64,000 nt of DNA. Source: Streptomyces noursei ATCC 11455 (GTDB lineage Bacteria > Actinomycetota > Actinomycetes > Streptomycetales > Streptomycetaceae). The stretch is from the NCBI RefSeq assembly GCF_001704275.1, contig NZ_CP011533.1, positions 9,176,001 through 9,240,000 on the forward strand, in the 5' to 3' direction. Shown piece after piece: positions 40,655 through 49,363 of this stretch; positions within the stretch are counted from its first letter, which is position 1; each line of letters begins with the position of its first letter. Under the pieces are notes generated by a model that saw only the letters and a program-made list of their open reading frames with translations, was not told where the DNA came from and ran no database searches. Both the position numbers and the translations under genes were made by a program.

Positions 40655-41135
40655 CGCAGCCCTCCACAGGTGCCACGGACCGGTCCTGGCACTCGGTGAT
40701 CTCGGCGTCCGGGCCGAAGACCCCGTGCAGCATCTTGGTCACGGTGTCCGTCATGGCCCGGCCGGCGACGGGTTCCAGGAGATCCGCCATGCCGGGTACC
40801 CCGAGATCGAAGCGGGCGCCGAACCGGACCGTGCTCCCCTCCGGGAGCTGCGCGATCGACCAGCCACCGTAAAGGGCGTGCAGGTCACCGTCGACGAGTT
40901 CGAAGTCGATCCGCAGGCGCGGCTTGTCCAGGCGGTCCCGTTCCCGCCACTTGAGAATCCCGCCGGCGAAGTCGACTTCCCATGTGGAGATCCGGTCGTG
41001 GTCGGGGCCGTCCGCAAGGGAGACGGAGTGCACGACATCGGAATGCCGGGGGAAGCTGGCGAAATCCGAGAGCGAGTCGAATACCTTCCTCGGCTGTCCA
41101 CCGGGAATGTGAAGAGCAACGCGGACCTCGCGCAC
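40641..41135 (-). CDS. SRPBCC/START-domain cyclase-like protein
   Basis: This 164-residue protein begins VRVALHIPGGQPRKVFDSLSDFASFPRHSDVV, the opening of polyketide cyclase/aromatase and coenzyme Q-binding START domains, followed by STWEVDFAGGILKWRERDRLD and a C-terminal long helix (DLLEPVAGRAMTDTVTKMLHGVFG). These proteins bind hydrophobic ligands and may guide ring closure or aromatisation. The start is GTG at 41135. It is the first gene of a two-gene operon with the acyltransferase and lies divergent from the reductase-aminotransferase pair. Confidence 0.8.
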   Translation of the reverse strand: MREVRVALHIPGGQPRKVFDSLSDFASFPRHSDVVHSVSLADGPDHDRISTWEVDFAGGILKWRERDRLDKPRLRIDFELVDGDLHALYGGWSIAQLPEGSTVRFGARFDLGVPGMADLLEPVAGRAMTDTVTKMLHGVFGPDAEITECQDRSVAPVEGCGDQP

Positions 41136-41686
41136 TGCACCCCCAAATTTTCCGAGCCACGGATAAGAGAAGGCATGATCTTCGGCGGCCTGGCGCGAGT
41201 CGGGAGATCAACGCGAACCGGGCGCGGCGTTCCCATGGGAATTGCGGTCGATGGGACGGTTTCTTTACCTGTCGGATGTGGCAGCGCTCCCCATCATCGC
41301 GGGGAACAACGCCACACGTTGCCATGCCGTCATGCTAGGACCCGATGAGGGGCATACGCCTGCCGGGAGCTGCGGTCTTGCGCCATCCGGCGGACGATCC
41401 GCGGCAGGTGGGGCGAAGGGAAAGCATTGCTCCGGGATATGGGTGTGCGAGGTGCGTGCATTCCTTGTGGTGGTCGGGTCCGGTGGCGTCTCCGGTGGTG
41501 GCCTGTCCGACACCTCCATAGCATGTTCCTCGGTTCCTGAAGTAACGGTGCGCTACGTCCGATAGTGTTCCGGCCGTCTCCGCGGCCGGAGGTGAACCGT
41601 GGGTATCTCTCCCTTCTCAGTGCCTCGGGCCCGCGCCGCACGCCCGTTCTCGCGTGGAGAATTCCCGATGGAAGGACACAACACCC
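41136..41686. other. Divergent regulatory region, 551 bp, in the NRPS cluster
   Basis: This stretch separates the cyclase operon from the reductase operon. It contains the perfect 12-bp palindrome TTCCCATGGGAA (41230-41241). I see no gene in it and no cluster regulator in the vicinity. Confidence 0.45.
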
Positions 41687-42733
41687 ATGTGGCAGATCGA
41701 GGAGGGGCACCGACATCCGTACCCGCGGACGGAAAAGCCGTCGCTGAACGTTCTCCTCACCGGCGCGACCGGAGTGATGGGGAGTGCGCTGTTGCCGTAC
41801 CTCGATACGCACAACGTCACATGTCTCATCCACGCGACCGCGTTGAACGCGCCCAGAGTGAAGACGGTGTGCGGAGACATCAGGAAGTCCTGCCTGGGGC
41901 TGTCCCGTGGAGAATTCAAGGAACTCTCCGCGGTGATCGATGTGGTGGTGCATGCCGCGGCCGACACCAGCTTCGGCGGCAAGTCCGATCTGGTCGAGAC
42001 CAATGTCGCGGGCACCGAGCGGATCGTCGAACTCGCCCGGCAGGCCGAGGCGCGACTGGTGTACATCAGCAGCGCGTTCTCCGCCCTGGGCGCGGGCGGC
42101 CAATCGACGGCACCGGCGTACGCCAGGAGCAAAGCGCAGGCCGAGGAGGTCGTGCGGGCCAGTGGCCTGTCGGCGGTCGTCGTCCGGCCCTCGGTCATCG
42201 TCGGCGACTCCCGGACCGGTCACATCGCCAAGCACCAGGGGTTTCACAACCTGTTGGGGGCGATGATGCGCGGCCAACTTCCCCTCGTCCCGCTGGAGCC
42301 CACCCGGCTGCTCGACTTCGTTCCTCAGGACGTCGTGGCCAAGTGCATCGCCGAACTCCTGGAGAACGAGTTCGAGCGGACGGAGGTGTGGTTGACGGCC
42401 GGGTCGCGGGCCCTGCAAGTGGGCCACATCGCCGACGAGGTGCAGGCCGCCGCGGCGGCACTGGGCCGACCCGTTCCCGCCACCCGCTTCGTCGACGAGG
42501 ACCTCTACGAGCGGCTCATCGTGCCGGTGTTCCTCGAAGCCGTGCCGGCGTCGACCCGGAGGATGATCAAAACCTTCGCCGAGCAGCTGACCCCGTACGT
42601 CGCCGACCGCGGCCCGTTCCCCAGCGATGTGGAGGAACTGCCCGACCAGGTAAAGACGTTGCGTGCCTCCATCTACAGATGGGCGAACGTCAGCGGATTT
42701 CATTCGCGCGACGCGGCGGGAGCAGCACGGTGA
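41687..42733 (+). CDS. NAD(P)-dependent reductase, extended SDR/thioester-reductase-like
   Basis: This 348-residue protein has the cofactor motif TGATGVMG (25-32), VVHAAADTSF, the catalytic YARSK and VVRPSVIVGDSRTG, as in extended SDR enzymes of the NAD_binding_4/thioester reductase group. Such proteins reduce carrier- or CoA-bound thioesters or act as epimerases. The ATG at 41687 has GGAAGGA 10 bases upstream; a GTG at 41654 is also possible. Its stop overlaps the GTG of the aminotransferase gene, so an aldehyde made here could be aminated by the next enzyme. Confidence 0.8.
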   Translation: MWQIEEGHRHPYPRTEKPSLNVLLTGATGVMGSALLPYLDTHNVTCLIHATALNAPRVKTVCGDIRKSCLGLSRGEFKELSAVIDVVVHAAADTSFGGKSDLVETNVAGTERIVELARQAEARLVYISSAFSALGAGGQSTAPAYARSKAQAEEVVRASGLSAVVVRPSVIVGDSRTGHIAKHQGFHNLLGAMMRGQLPLVPLEPTRLLDFVPQDVVAKCIAELLENEFERTEVWLTAGSRALQVGHIADEVQAAAAALGRPVPATRFVDEDLYERLIVPVFLEAVPASTRRMIKTFAEQLTPYVADRGPFPSDVEELPDQVKTLRASIYRWANVSGFHSRDAAGAAR

Positions 42734-43980
42734 GCCCGGCGGAGAACGGCCGAGCGCGGGCGGTCGCGCTCGACCGCCTCCGTGATCACGTCAATCGCGG
42801 CCACTCCCGCATCGCCTCGCTGCTCGGCCTGCCGTTGGAGGTGCGTTCGGCCGGTGCCCTGGTGTACGACGAGGAGGACACCGCCTACCTCGACTGCGGC
42901 GGGTACGGGGTGTTCCTCCTGGGACACCGCCACCCGGACGTCGTCGACGCCGTCGCGGGACAGTTGGGCAGACATCCGCTGCCGACGCGTGCACTGATCG
43001 AACCGAACGTGGCCGCCGCGGCACAGGCACTGACCTCGGTGGCACCCGCCGGCCTGCAGTACGCCTTCTTCGTCAACTCGGGTACCGAATCGGTCGAGTT
43101 GGCCATCAAACTCGCCCGCGCCAACGGCTGCCGCCGTGTGATCGCCGCCGAGGGCGGCTTCCACGGAAAGACGTTGGGGGCGCTCAGCGCCACGGGCAAC
43201 AACCGCTACCGCGCCGGTCTCGAACCCCTGCTACCGGGCGTGGAGTTCGTCCCGTTCGGTGACGCGGAGGCCCTGAAGGCCGCACTGGCGCGCGACGCGA
43301 CGCGAGCGTGCGTGCTGTTGGAACCGGTACAGGCCGAGGGCGGGGTGCGCCTTCCTCCCGCGGGCTACCTCAGACAGGTGCGGGAGCTGTGCGACGAGTT
43401 CCATGCCCTGCTCGCCATGGACGAGATCCAGTCCGGACTCGGCCGCCTCGGATCCTGGTGGGGGTGCGACGAGGAAGACGTGCGCCCGGACCTGTTGACC
43501 ACCGGGAAGGTGCTCAGCGGCGGGGTCGTGCCGGTCGCCGCGACGTTGGCCACGCCCGAGGTCTACGAAGTGCTCAACCAGGACCCGTTGCTCCACTCCT
43601 CGACCTACGGCGGCAACCCCCTCGCGGCCGTGGCCGCGGCCACGACGATCGACGTGCTGCGGCGGGACCGCCTGGTCGAGCAGGCAAGGACACTCGGGGG
43701 CCGGCTTCTGCCGCAGATCACCGACGCGCTCGCCGCCGCCGGTCCGACCCTCGTCCGGGAGGTCCGCGGGCGCGGACTGCTCATCGGAATCGAGTTCACC
43801 TCCGAAGCGTCGGCAGGACTGTTCCTGACCCATATGCTCCGGGAGCGCGTACTGACGTCTTACACGCTCAACGCCAGCAGGGTGATCCGGCTGACCCCGC
43901 CGGCGATCCTGGAACCCGACCACGTCTGCTGGCTGTTGCGGTCCCTGGAGCGATCCGCGGTGGCGCTGGCCGGCGGGTGA
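42730..43980 (+). CDS. Class III PLP-dependent aminotransferase
   Basis: This 416-residue fold-type I enzyme has YLDCGGYGVFLLGHRHPDV, FFVNSGTESVELAIKLAR (PLP phosphate loop), EGGFHGKTLGALSATG, LLAMDEIQSGLGRLG (Asp that contacts the pyridine N) and the Schiff-base Lys260 in TTGKVLSGGVVP. It resembles ornithine/putrescine or acetylornithine aminotransferases. The GTG at 42730 overlaps the preceding stop (GTGA). It would transfer an amino group to an aldehyde or ketone, most likely the product of the coupled reductase. It is convergent with the NRPS gene. Confidence 0.9.
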   Translation: MSPAENGRARAVALDRLRDHVNRGHSRIASLLGLPLEVRSAGALVYDEEDTAYLDCGGYGVFLLGHRHPDVVDAVAGQLGRHPLPTRALIEPNVAAAAQALTSVAPAGLQYAFFVNSGTESVELAIKLARANGCRRVIAAEGGFHGKTLGALSATGNNRYRAGLEPLLPGVEFVPFGDAEALKAALARDATRACVLLEPVQAEGGVRLPPAGYLRQVRELCDEFHALLAMDEIQSGLGRLGSWWGCDEEDVRPDLLTTGKVLSGGVVPVAATLATPEVYEVLNQDPLLHSSTYGGNPLAAVAAATTIDVLRRDRLVEQARTLGGRLLPQITDALAAAGPTLVREVRGRGLLIGIEFTSEASAGLFLTHMLRERVLTSYTLNASRVIRLTPPAILEPDHVCWLLRSLERSAVALAGG

Positions 43981-44020
43981 ACCGCGCCGGGGCGCACGTC
44001 CCCGGCGCCGGGCGGTTCAC
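43977..44020. terminator. Bidirectional terminator between aminotransferase and NRPS genes
   Basis: CGCCGGGG (43985-43992) pairs with CCCCGGCG (44000-44007); outside, GTGAACCG (43977-43984) pairs with CGGTTCAC (44013-44020) after a 5-base bulge. Both stop codons lie in or next to the stem. Confidence 0.8.
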
Positions 44021-47000
44021 GCGCGCAGACTGACGTGGATGGCGGCGGCGAGTTCGGCGACGCCGACGTCTCTCAGCGCGCTGTAGTGATCAGCGTCGAG
44101 ATTGACCACCGTCGGAGGCGCGGCGCGATAGCCGGACCAGAATTCGATGAACGAGCCGTCGTCACCGGTGGCGTTGAAGACGGTGACCGGTGCGTGGAGC
44201 TGTCGTTCGGCCAGTTCGTGGCCGTCGTACTGGAACTCGTAGGTGCGCGCGACGATGCGGGTGATCCGGCGGATCAACTGCTCGTCCAGGGCGGGGAGCA
44301 GCTGGTGGATGAAGGCGACGAAGCTGTCCTCGTCGGAGGCCGACGCCAGACACCGGTCGAGCTGGGGCCCGGCGACGGACCCGGCGAAGACCGAGAACAG
44401 GATCGTCAGGTACGCCGGGTTGGCGTACGACGCCTGACGCCCGTAGCGGTGGGTGTTGGTGTAGTGCACCTTCGGGTTGCCGGGGCAGAGCAGCAGCAGG
44501 TTGTCCACCAGTTGGCCGGACTGCTCCAGCTGCCATGCGGCCTCGAAGGCGACCCGGGCGCCGAACGAGTAGCCCCACAGGGTGTACGGGCCGACGTCCT
44601 GCACGCGTCGGATCTCGGCGAGGTCGGCAGCGGCCATCTCCCGGATGGTCGGGTAGGGCTCCTCACCGGCGTTGACGCCGTGTGCCTGGATTCCGTGAAC
44701 GGCGCGGTCCATGCCCACCTGCCGCGCGAGCAGGCGTAGGTTCATCGGGTAGCCGCCCAGTCCGGGCCAGCAGAAGACGGGCCGGCCGACGCCCTCGCCG
44801 TGCAGTGTCACCAGCCGGGAGGACGGACGAGCGGTGCAGTTGGCGATACGGGCGGCGAGGTCGGCCAGCCTCGGGTGCTCGAAGACGACCTGCAGCGGGA
44901 GTCGGGTGCCGAACCGACGGTTGATCGTCAGGACCAGCTCGACGGCGGTGAGCGAGTCGCCGCCGCAGGCGAAGAAGTCGTCCTCGATCGAGACGTTGTC
45001 GTACTTCAGGGCCCTGCCCCACGCCTCGGCGAGCCACTTCTCATGCCGGGTGACGGGGGCGACGTACGGGGAGGTGCGATCCGCCGACCGCACCTGGCCG
45101 CAGGCGGTGAGCGCCTTGACGTCGACCTTGCCGTTGGCCGTCAGCGGCAACCGGTCGAGCACCAGGACCCGGTCGGGGACCATGTAGTCGGGCAGGGTGC
45201 GGATCAGATCGTCCTTGACGATCTCGGCCGGTCCCTTCATGTGGACGGTGTCCTCGCGCATGTCCTCGCTGCGGAGCTGCTCGTCGCTGACCGCGCCGCC
45301 GAGGAAGAAGTACGAGGCGCCGACAGGTATGCCGCAGGAGGACAGGATGTCGTCGATGCGCTGGGCGGTGGGCAGCGGATGGCCCGTCTTCGAGCTGTAC
45401 CCCGAGGACATCAGGCCCAGACGCAGACCGTTGCGTTGCAGGTGGTGGAGCTTCCTGCCCAACACGACGTACTCCAGCCACGGCTGGTCGGCGCGGCTGA
45501 CGGCCGTGATGCCGAAGCTCGCTCGCCGATAGACCTGCTGGTTGATGGCGATGACATGCTTCGGCAGCACCAGTTCATCCGATATCCGCTCCAACTCGCC
45601 GTCGATGTAGTGGTATTGGCCCGCAGGCAGGTCCTCGACACGTCCCGGATGGGGTTGGACATAGAGATCGGTGGAGTCGGACCACGGTTCCCCGCCGGCG
45701 GGTCGGATGGCGAACGTGCCCAGGCAGTAGTCCTCGTCGGAGACGTCCAGGAGGGCCTTGACGGACGCGTCGAGGGCCATCGGCTCGATGGCCAGGCCGT
45801 ACTCCGGCAGCACCTGCTCGAAGAGCCCGACCATGTGTCCGGCCTCTATCTCCAGCACCTCCTGGATGTTGTTCCTGTACACCGGCTCGATGGCCCGCCT
45901 GCAGCCGAGGAAGTGGACCAGCAGAAGGCCCTCCGACCCATGGGAAGGGGGACCGATCCGCACCAGGGCGTGCTCGACGGGGTGGTAGTAGTACGTGCCT
46001 GCCTCAAGTCCCGCTGCTCCGCCGCCGGTTTCCAGATACAGCTGTGTGGCGTACAAGGCTCCCGGCGAGGCGTAGGCGTACTTCGGCAGCAGCCGCTGGT
46101 CGCTGTGGAAGGCACCGAACCAGCGCAGCAGCGCGCCCAGTTCCGCGAAGGTCAGCTCGTCCACTCCTCGGGACCGGCCGCGGACCACGCGCTCGGCGAG
46201 CAGGGCCAGCAGCGCGGACCGGGTGACCGGGGCGCCGTCGTAGAAGCGGTAGGTCTTGCGGGCGAAGACCTCTCTGCGCTGCCGTGACGTCTCCTGTCTG
46301 CCGGGCAACTCCAGCACGGTCCTGCCGGCGAGCTGCTCACGGCGGCGCAGGCCAGGGTTGGAAAGCTGCGCCCTGACCTGAAGCCGACTGGCCTTGGACT
46401 GGTGGTGGGCACCGTGGTTCCCCTGGTCCATCAGCGCCGCTTCCTTGGGATTCAGCTCCACACAGGCAACCAGGCTCGCCGAGCCGGTGCGGTGGTTGTC
46501 GGTGACGACCACCGCCGCGCGCCGGACCCAGGTGTGTTCCTCGATGGCGAGCGCGACCTCGTCGAGCTCGACGCGGCAGCCACGCACTTTGACCTGGTTG
46601 TCGACCCGGCCGGCGAACTGGATCGTGCCGTCCGGGCACCAGTACGCGAGATCACCCGTGCGGTACAGACGCTCGGTGGAGGCGAACGGCGAGATGATGA
46701 AGCGCTCTTGGGTCTGTTGGGGTTGGTTGAGGTATCCGCGCGCCAGTTGGGTGCCGCCGATGTACAGCTCGCCGGTCTCCTCGATGCCCACCGGCGCCAG
46801 GTTGGCGTCGAGGATGAAGCACTGGGTGTCGCCGACCGGCGCCCCGATCGGCACGCTGCCCGTGCCGTCACCGTCCGTGTCCCGGTCTATCGGATAGGCG
46901 GTGGCGTTGATGGTGGCCTCCGTCGGTCCGTACAGATTGACCAGCGAAACCCACGGAAGCTCGTCGGCCAGGGCATGGGCGAGTCGCCACGACAGCGCCT

Positions 47001-47844
47001 CGCCCCCGGAGAACACCCGCCGCAGCGAGGTGCAGCGGCCGAACTCCTCGGTGTCCAACAGTGCTTGCAGCAGTGTGGGCACGCACTGCAAGGTGGTCAC
47101 CTGGTGCCTGACGACCGCGGCGACCAGAGCCCGCGGGTCCCGATAGATGCCTTGTGCACCCATCACCACTCGGCCGCCGACAGCCGGGGCGAGGATCTCC
47201 CACTGCGCCGCGTCGAAACTCATCGGCGTCTTCTGCAACACGGTGTTGTCCTGGCCCAGATACCCGTAGACGTGCATCGACCGCATCTGGGAAGCGATGC
47301 TGCGGTGCTCGATCATCACGCCCTTCGGCCTGCCGGTGCTGCCTGAGGTGTAGATGACGTACGCCAGCGCGTCCGACCGCACCGGCAGCGGGGCGAGCGT
47401 GGTGCAGCAGCTCCGAACGTCGGCCGGGGTGACGATCCGGGTGCCTGCCGGGGCCAGTTCGGCCAGCTGGGCCGCCAGGTGGCCCTGCGTCACGATGATG
47501 CGCGTCCGACTGTCGTCGATCATGTAGCGCAGCCGCTCTTCCGGGTACTCCGGCGACAGCGGCAGATATGCGGCGCCGGCGAACAGAATGCCCCACACAC
47601 CGACCATCAGCTCCAGGGACGGCTCGACGAACACCCCGACACTCGCCTCCGCACCCGCGCCGAGTTGACCGAGAAACACCGCCAACCGACGGGCCGAGTC
47701 CGCCAGCTCGCGGTACGTCAGGCACCGATCGCCGCAGACCACCGCGATGGCATCGGGCTGCGCCTCGACCTGCTGCTTCAACAGACCGGGCAGGCAACCC
47801 GTGGCGGTGTGGTCGATCGGTACGCGATGCGGTGCGGTCTTCAC
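44017..47844 (-). CDS. Indigoidine-synthetase-type NRPS (A-Ox-T-TE)
   Basis: This 1275-residue single-module synthetase has the architecture of IndC/BpsA (about 1282 residues), which fuses two L-Gln into the blue pigment indigoidine. The adenylation domain (about 25-530) has YTSGSTGRPKG near 163-173, NLYGPTEATIN and YRTGDL. An oxidase domain of the nitroreductase/SagB type is inserted (about 555-820: ARKTYRFYDGAPV, NNIQEVLEIEAGHMVGLFEQ, GLMSSGYSSKTGHPLP). The A10 motif LPLTANGKVDVKAL is near 895-908, the carrier Ser964 in FACGGDSL, and the thioesterase Ser1093 in GYSFGAR. The GTG at 47844 overlaps the stop of a broken exporter gene. The usual indA/indB partners are absent, so the final product may differ from indigoidine. 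Confidence 0.92.
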   Translation of the reverse strand: MKTAPHRVPIDHTATGCLPGLLKQQVEAQPDAIAVVCGDRCLTYRELADSARRLAVFLGQLGAGAEASVGVFVEPSLELMVGVWGILFAGAAYLPLSPEYPEERLRYMIDDSRTRIIVTQGHLAAQLAELAPAGTRIVTPADVRSCCTTLAPLPVRSDALAYVIYTSGSTGRPKGVMIEHRSIASQMRSMHVYGYLGQDNTVLQKTPMSFDAAQWEILAPAVGGRVVMGAQGIYRDPRALVAAVVRHQVTTLQCVPTLLQALLDTEEFGRCTSLRRVFSGGEALSWRLAHALADELPWVSLVNLYGPTEATINATAYPIDRDTDGDGTGSVPIGAPVGDTQCFILDANLAPVGIEETGELYIGGTQLARGYLNQPQQTQERFIISPFASTERLYRTGDLAYWCPDGTIQFAGRVDNQVKVRGCRVELDEVALAIEEHTWVRRAAVVVTDNHRTGSASLVACVELNPKEAALMDQGNHGAHHQSKASRLQVRAQLSNPGLRRREQLAGRTVLELPGRQETSRQRREVFARKTYRFYDGAPVTRSALLALLAERVVRGRSRGVDELTFAELGALLRWFGAFHSDQRLLPKYAYASPGALYATQLYLETGGGAAGLEAGTYYYHPVEHALVRIGPPSHGSEGLLLVHFLGCRRAIEPVYRNNIQEVLEIEAGHMVGLFEQVLPEYGLAIEPMALDASVKALLDVSDEDYCLGTFAIRPAGGEPWSDSTDLYVQPHPGRVEDLPAGQYHYIDGELERISDELVLPKHVIAINQQVYRRASFGITAVSRADQPWLEYVVLGRKLHHLQRNGLRLGLMSSGYSSKTGHPLPTAQRIDDILSSCGIPVGASYFFLGGAVSDEQLRSEDMREDTVHMKGPAEIVKDDLIRTLPDYMVPDRVLVLDRLPLTANGKVDVKALTACGQVRSADRTSPYVAPVTRHEKWLAEAWGRALKYDNVSIEDDFFACGGDSLTAVELVLTINRRFGTRLPLQVVFEHPRLADLAARIANCTARPSSRLVTLHGEGVGRPVFCWPGLGGYPMNLRLLARQVGMDRAVHGIQAHGVNAGEEPYPTIREMAAADLAEIRRVQDVGPYTLWGYSFGARVAFEAAWQLEQSGQLVDNLLLLCPGNPKVHYTNTHRYGRQASYANPAYLTILFSVFAGSVAGPQLDRCLASASDEDSFVAFIHQLLPALDEQLIRRITRIVARTYEFQYDGHELAERQLHAPVTVFNATGDDGSFIEFWSGYRAAPPTVVNLDADHYSALRDVGVAELAAAIHVSLRA

Positions 47845-48503
47845 GGTCTTCCTCTGCCGGCCGAGAACTGTGGGGACGGGACCGATGCCGGCTCTCCGGC
47901 CACCGCCCGGGGCGATTGCTGCTTGGGCCCGGCGAACACGAGGGCCACCACGACAGGCACGGCGCCGATCGGTCGCGGGGGCGTCGACACCCCGCGGAGG
48001 ACGGTCGCGGCGCATGGCCTGGTGAACCCCCAGGACAGACACCGGCAACGAGGTGACTCGGCCGGTGCCCTGGCACCAGAGCGCGAAGGCGAAGGGTGTC
48101 CCCGTGACCGCGGTGTACACGAGCCCGGTCACCCTGCCGCGCGGCGCCACCGCCTGGTGGGCATGTGCCGCGCGTCGTTGACGCCGCTGCGCGGCGCATC
48201 GCCGGTCGTCCCATGTGCACCAGGGCTGTCACGCCCGACGTACGGGTGGTGGGCGGCCCCGGACAACAGGCAGTGGACGGCGCCGATGGTCGACGCCGCC
48301 AACACCCAGGCATACCGCCATCACGCCCCGCGCCATGGCACCCTCGCCGTCGCAAGCAGCGCGAAGCTGTCGGGAAGCGCCGGCGCCGTGGGGATCCGAA
48401 GCAGTCGACCGGACGCCGGCGGCTCCGTCGTGACCAGGAAGGCGCTGACCCTCATCCGGGACACCAGCGCCGTCGGCCCGCCAACGAGCCCGCCATCGAC
48501 CAT
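47841..48503 (-). pseudogene. Broken EamA/DMT-family exporter gene, coupled to the NRPS
   Basis: Three frames must be joined to read a drug/metabolite transporter. It starts at ATG 48503 with MVDGGLVGGPTALVS and continues with MRVSAFLVTTE and SFALLATARVPWRGA. It then continues in another frame with VTGLVYTAVTGTPFAFALW and TSLPVSVLGV. The last frame reads CAATVLRGV, then VPVVVALVFAG, and ends in a TGA that overlaps the NRPS GTG (GTGA). The length, 221 codons, is short of the usual 290-300, so it has both frameshifts and a central loss. The retained stop/start overlap shows it was once the first gene of the NRPS operon, probably the product exporter. Confidence 0.65.
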
Positions 48504-49279
48504 CTGCCAAGGGCCCTGTGCCCGGACCGGGCAGGCCGCACAGGGACGTGACCGACAGTCCACATCTACGCACGACACCATCTCCGATGAGCCGGGAGTA
48601 CGCCGGAACGCCGAACGGCCCTGGCTGCCAGTCGTCCCACGTGGTGGGAACCCACGGGGACGACGAGTCGGAAAGACATTGGCACGCGACCTTGCCTCGG
48701 TAGGAGGTCGCACCTCTGCCCTCGGCGTCGACGTGGCGATCTCGCCCGGACGCCGCTCTCCGGGACCCTCGAGCCGCATGTGCGGTTGAGGTGCGATGAG
48801 CCTTCACCAGATATCCAGGCACTCAGCCGGGTGTCCGTTCCCTCAGGGGAACTTCACTTATGTCAACCATACGCTCGACGGGCCCAAGCCTCATGCGGTG
48901 GGCCTCTCCCGAATCGGCGGCCGGCCGCGGCGGCGTCGACCTGCGCGGAGAGTTGGAGTGGATGCCGCCGGCGGTCGGGCGGTCGCTGCTCAGGGCGGCT
49001 GGGACGTCGTGCGAGTCGAGGGCGAGCAACTTTCCGGACATGGAGTCCAGTTGGGTATGTCGCCGATCGCAGAACATCGATATGCGGCGGGTTGCGGCGA
49101 GCCTCGAACGCCCATCAAGGGGGAGAGGGGGCACGGACTTTCCGGTACGCGTCGGTAGCTCGCTGCGGGTGTCTGTGATCTGTCGCCCGGCGACCGCGAG
49201 GAGGGCCTCGTCGCGCGTGGGCTCGCGGGCGTGACCGTCGTGGTGCGGCATGGGGCGGTCGCCTCCGACCGACCCACAT
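48504..49279. other. Region without a convincing gene, 776 bp
   Basis: Several open frames cross this stretch, but none has family-like content. The best is a plus-strand frame at 48860-49234 (124 codons, AGGGGA 9-10 bases upstream of the ATG), Ser/Arg-rich and unlike a folded protein. It may hold remnants of decayed genes. Confidence 0.4.
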
Positions 49280-49307
49280 GAATACATGAAACCATGTTCA
49301 TGCATTC
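49280..49307. promoter_or_regulatory. Metalloregulator-type operator upstream of the P-type ATPase
   Basis: GAATACATGAA (49280-49290) and TTCATGCATTC (49297-49307) are inverted repeats (10 of 11) with a 6-bp spacer. ATGAA/TTCAT arms are typical of ArsR/SmtB sensors such as NmtR. The site lies 57 bp before the ATPase start. Confidence 0.65.
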
Positions 49308-49363
49308 CTGTACGGTGGTGGGGCTGGATGCCGCCCGCCCACCTCCGTAAGGACCTCGCTTCG

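Noticed and set aside
41599..42729. N-terminal extension of the aminotransferase frame back to 41599
   Set aside because: The extension is a shadow of the reductase gene. The aminotransferase starts at the GTG at 42730, which overlaps the reductase stop.
47845..48150. Extension of the NRPS to an upstream start near 48150
   Set aside because: The extra 102 codons do not resemble an NRPS start but contain the exporter remnant (VTGLVYTAVTGTPFAFALW). The GTG at 47844 matches the known length of the family.
48860..49234. 124-codon plus-strand ORF with a weak SD
   Set aside because: Composition is Ser/Arg-rich with no family-like pattern or structure; it is mentioned only in the description of the gene-poor stretch.
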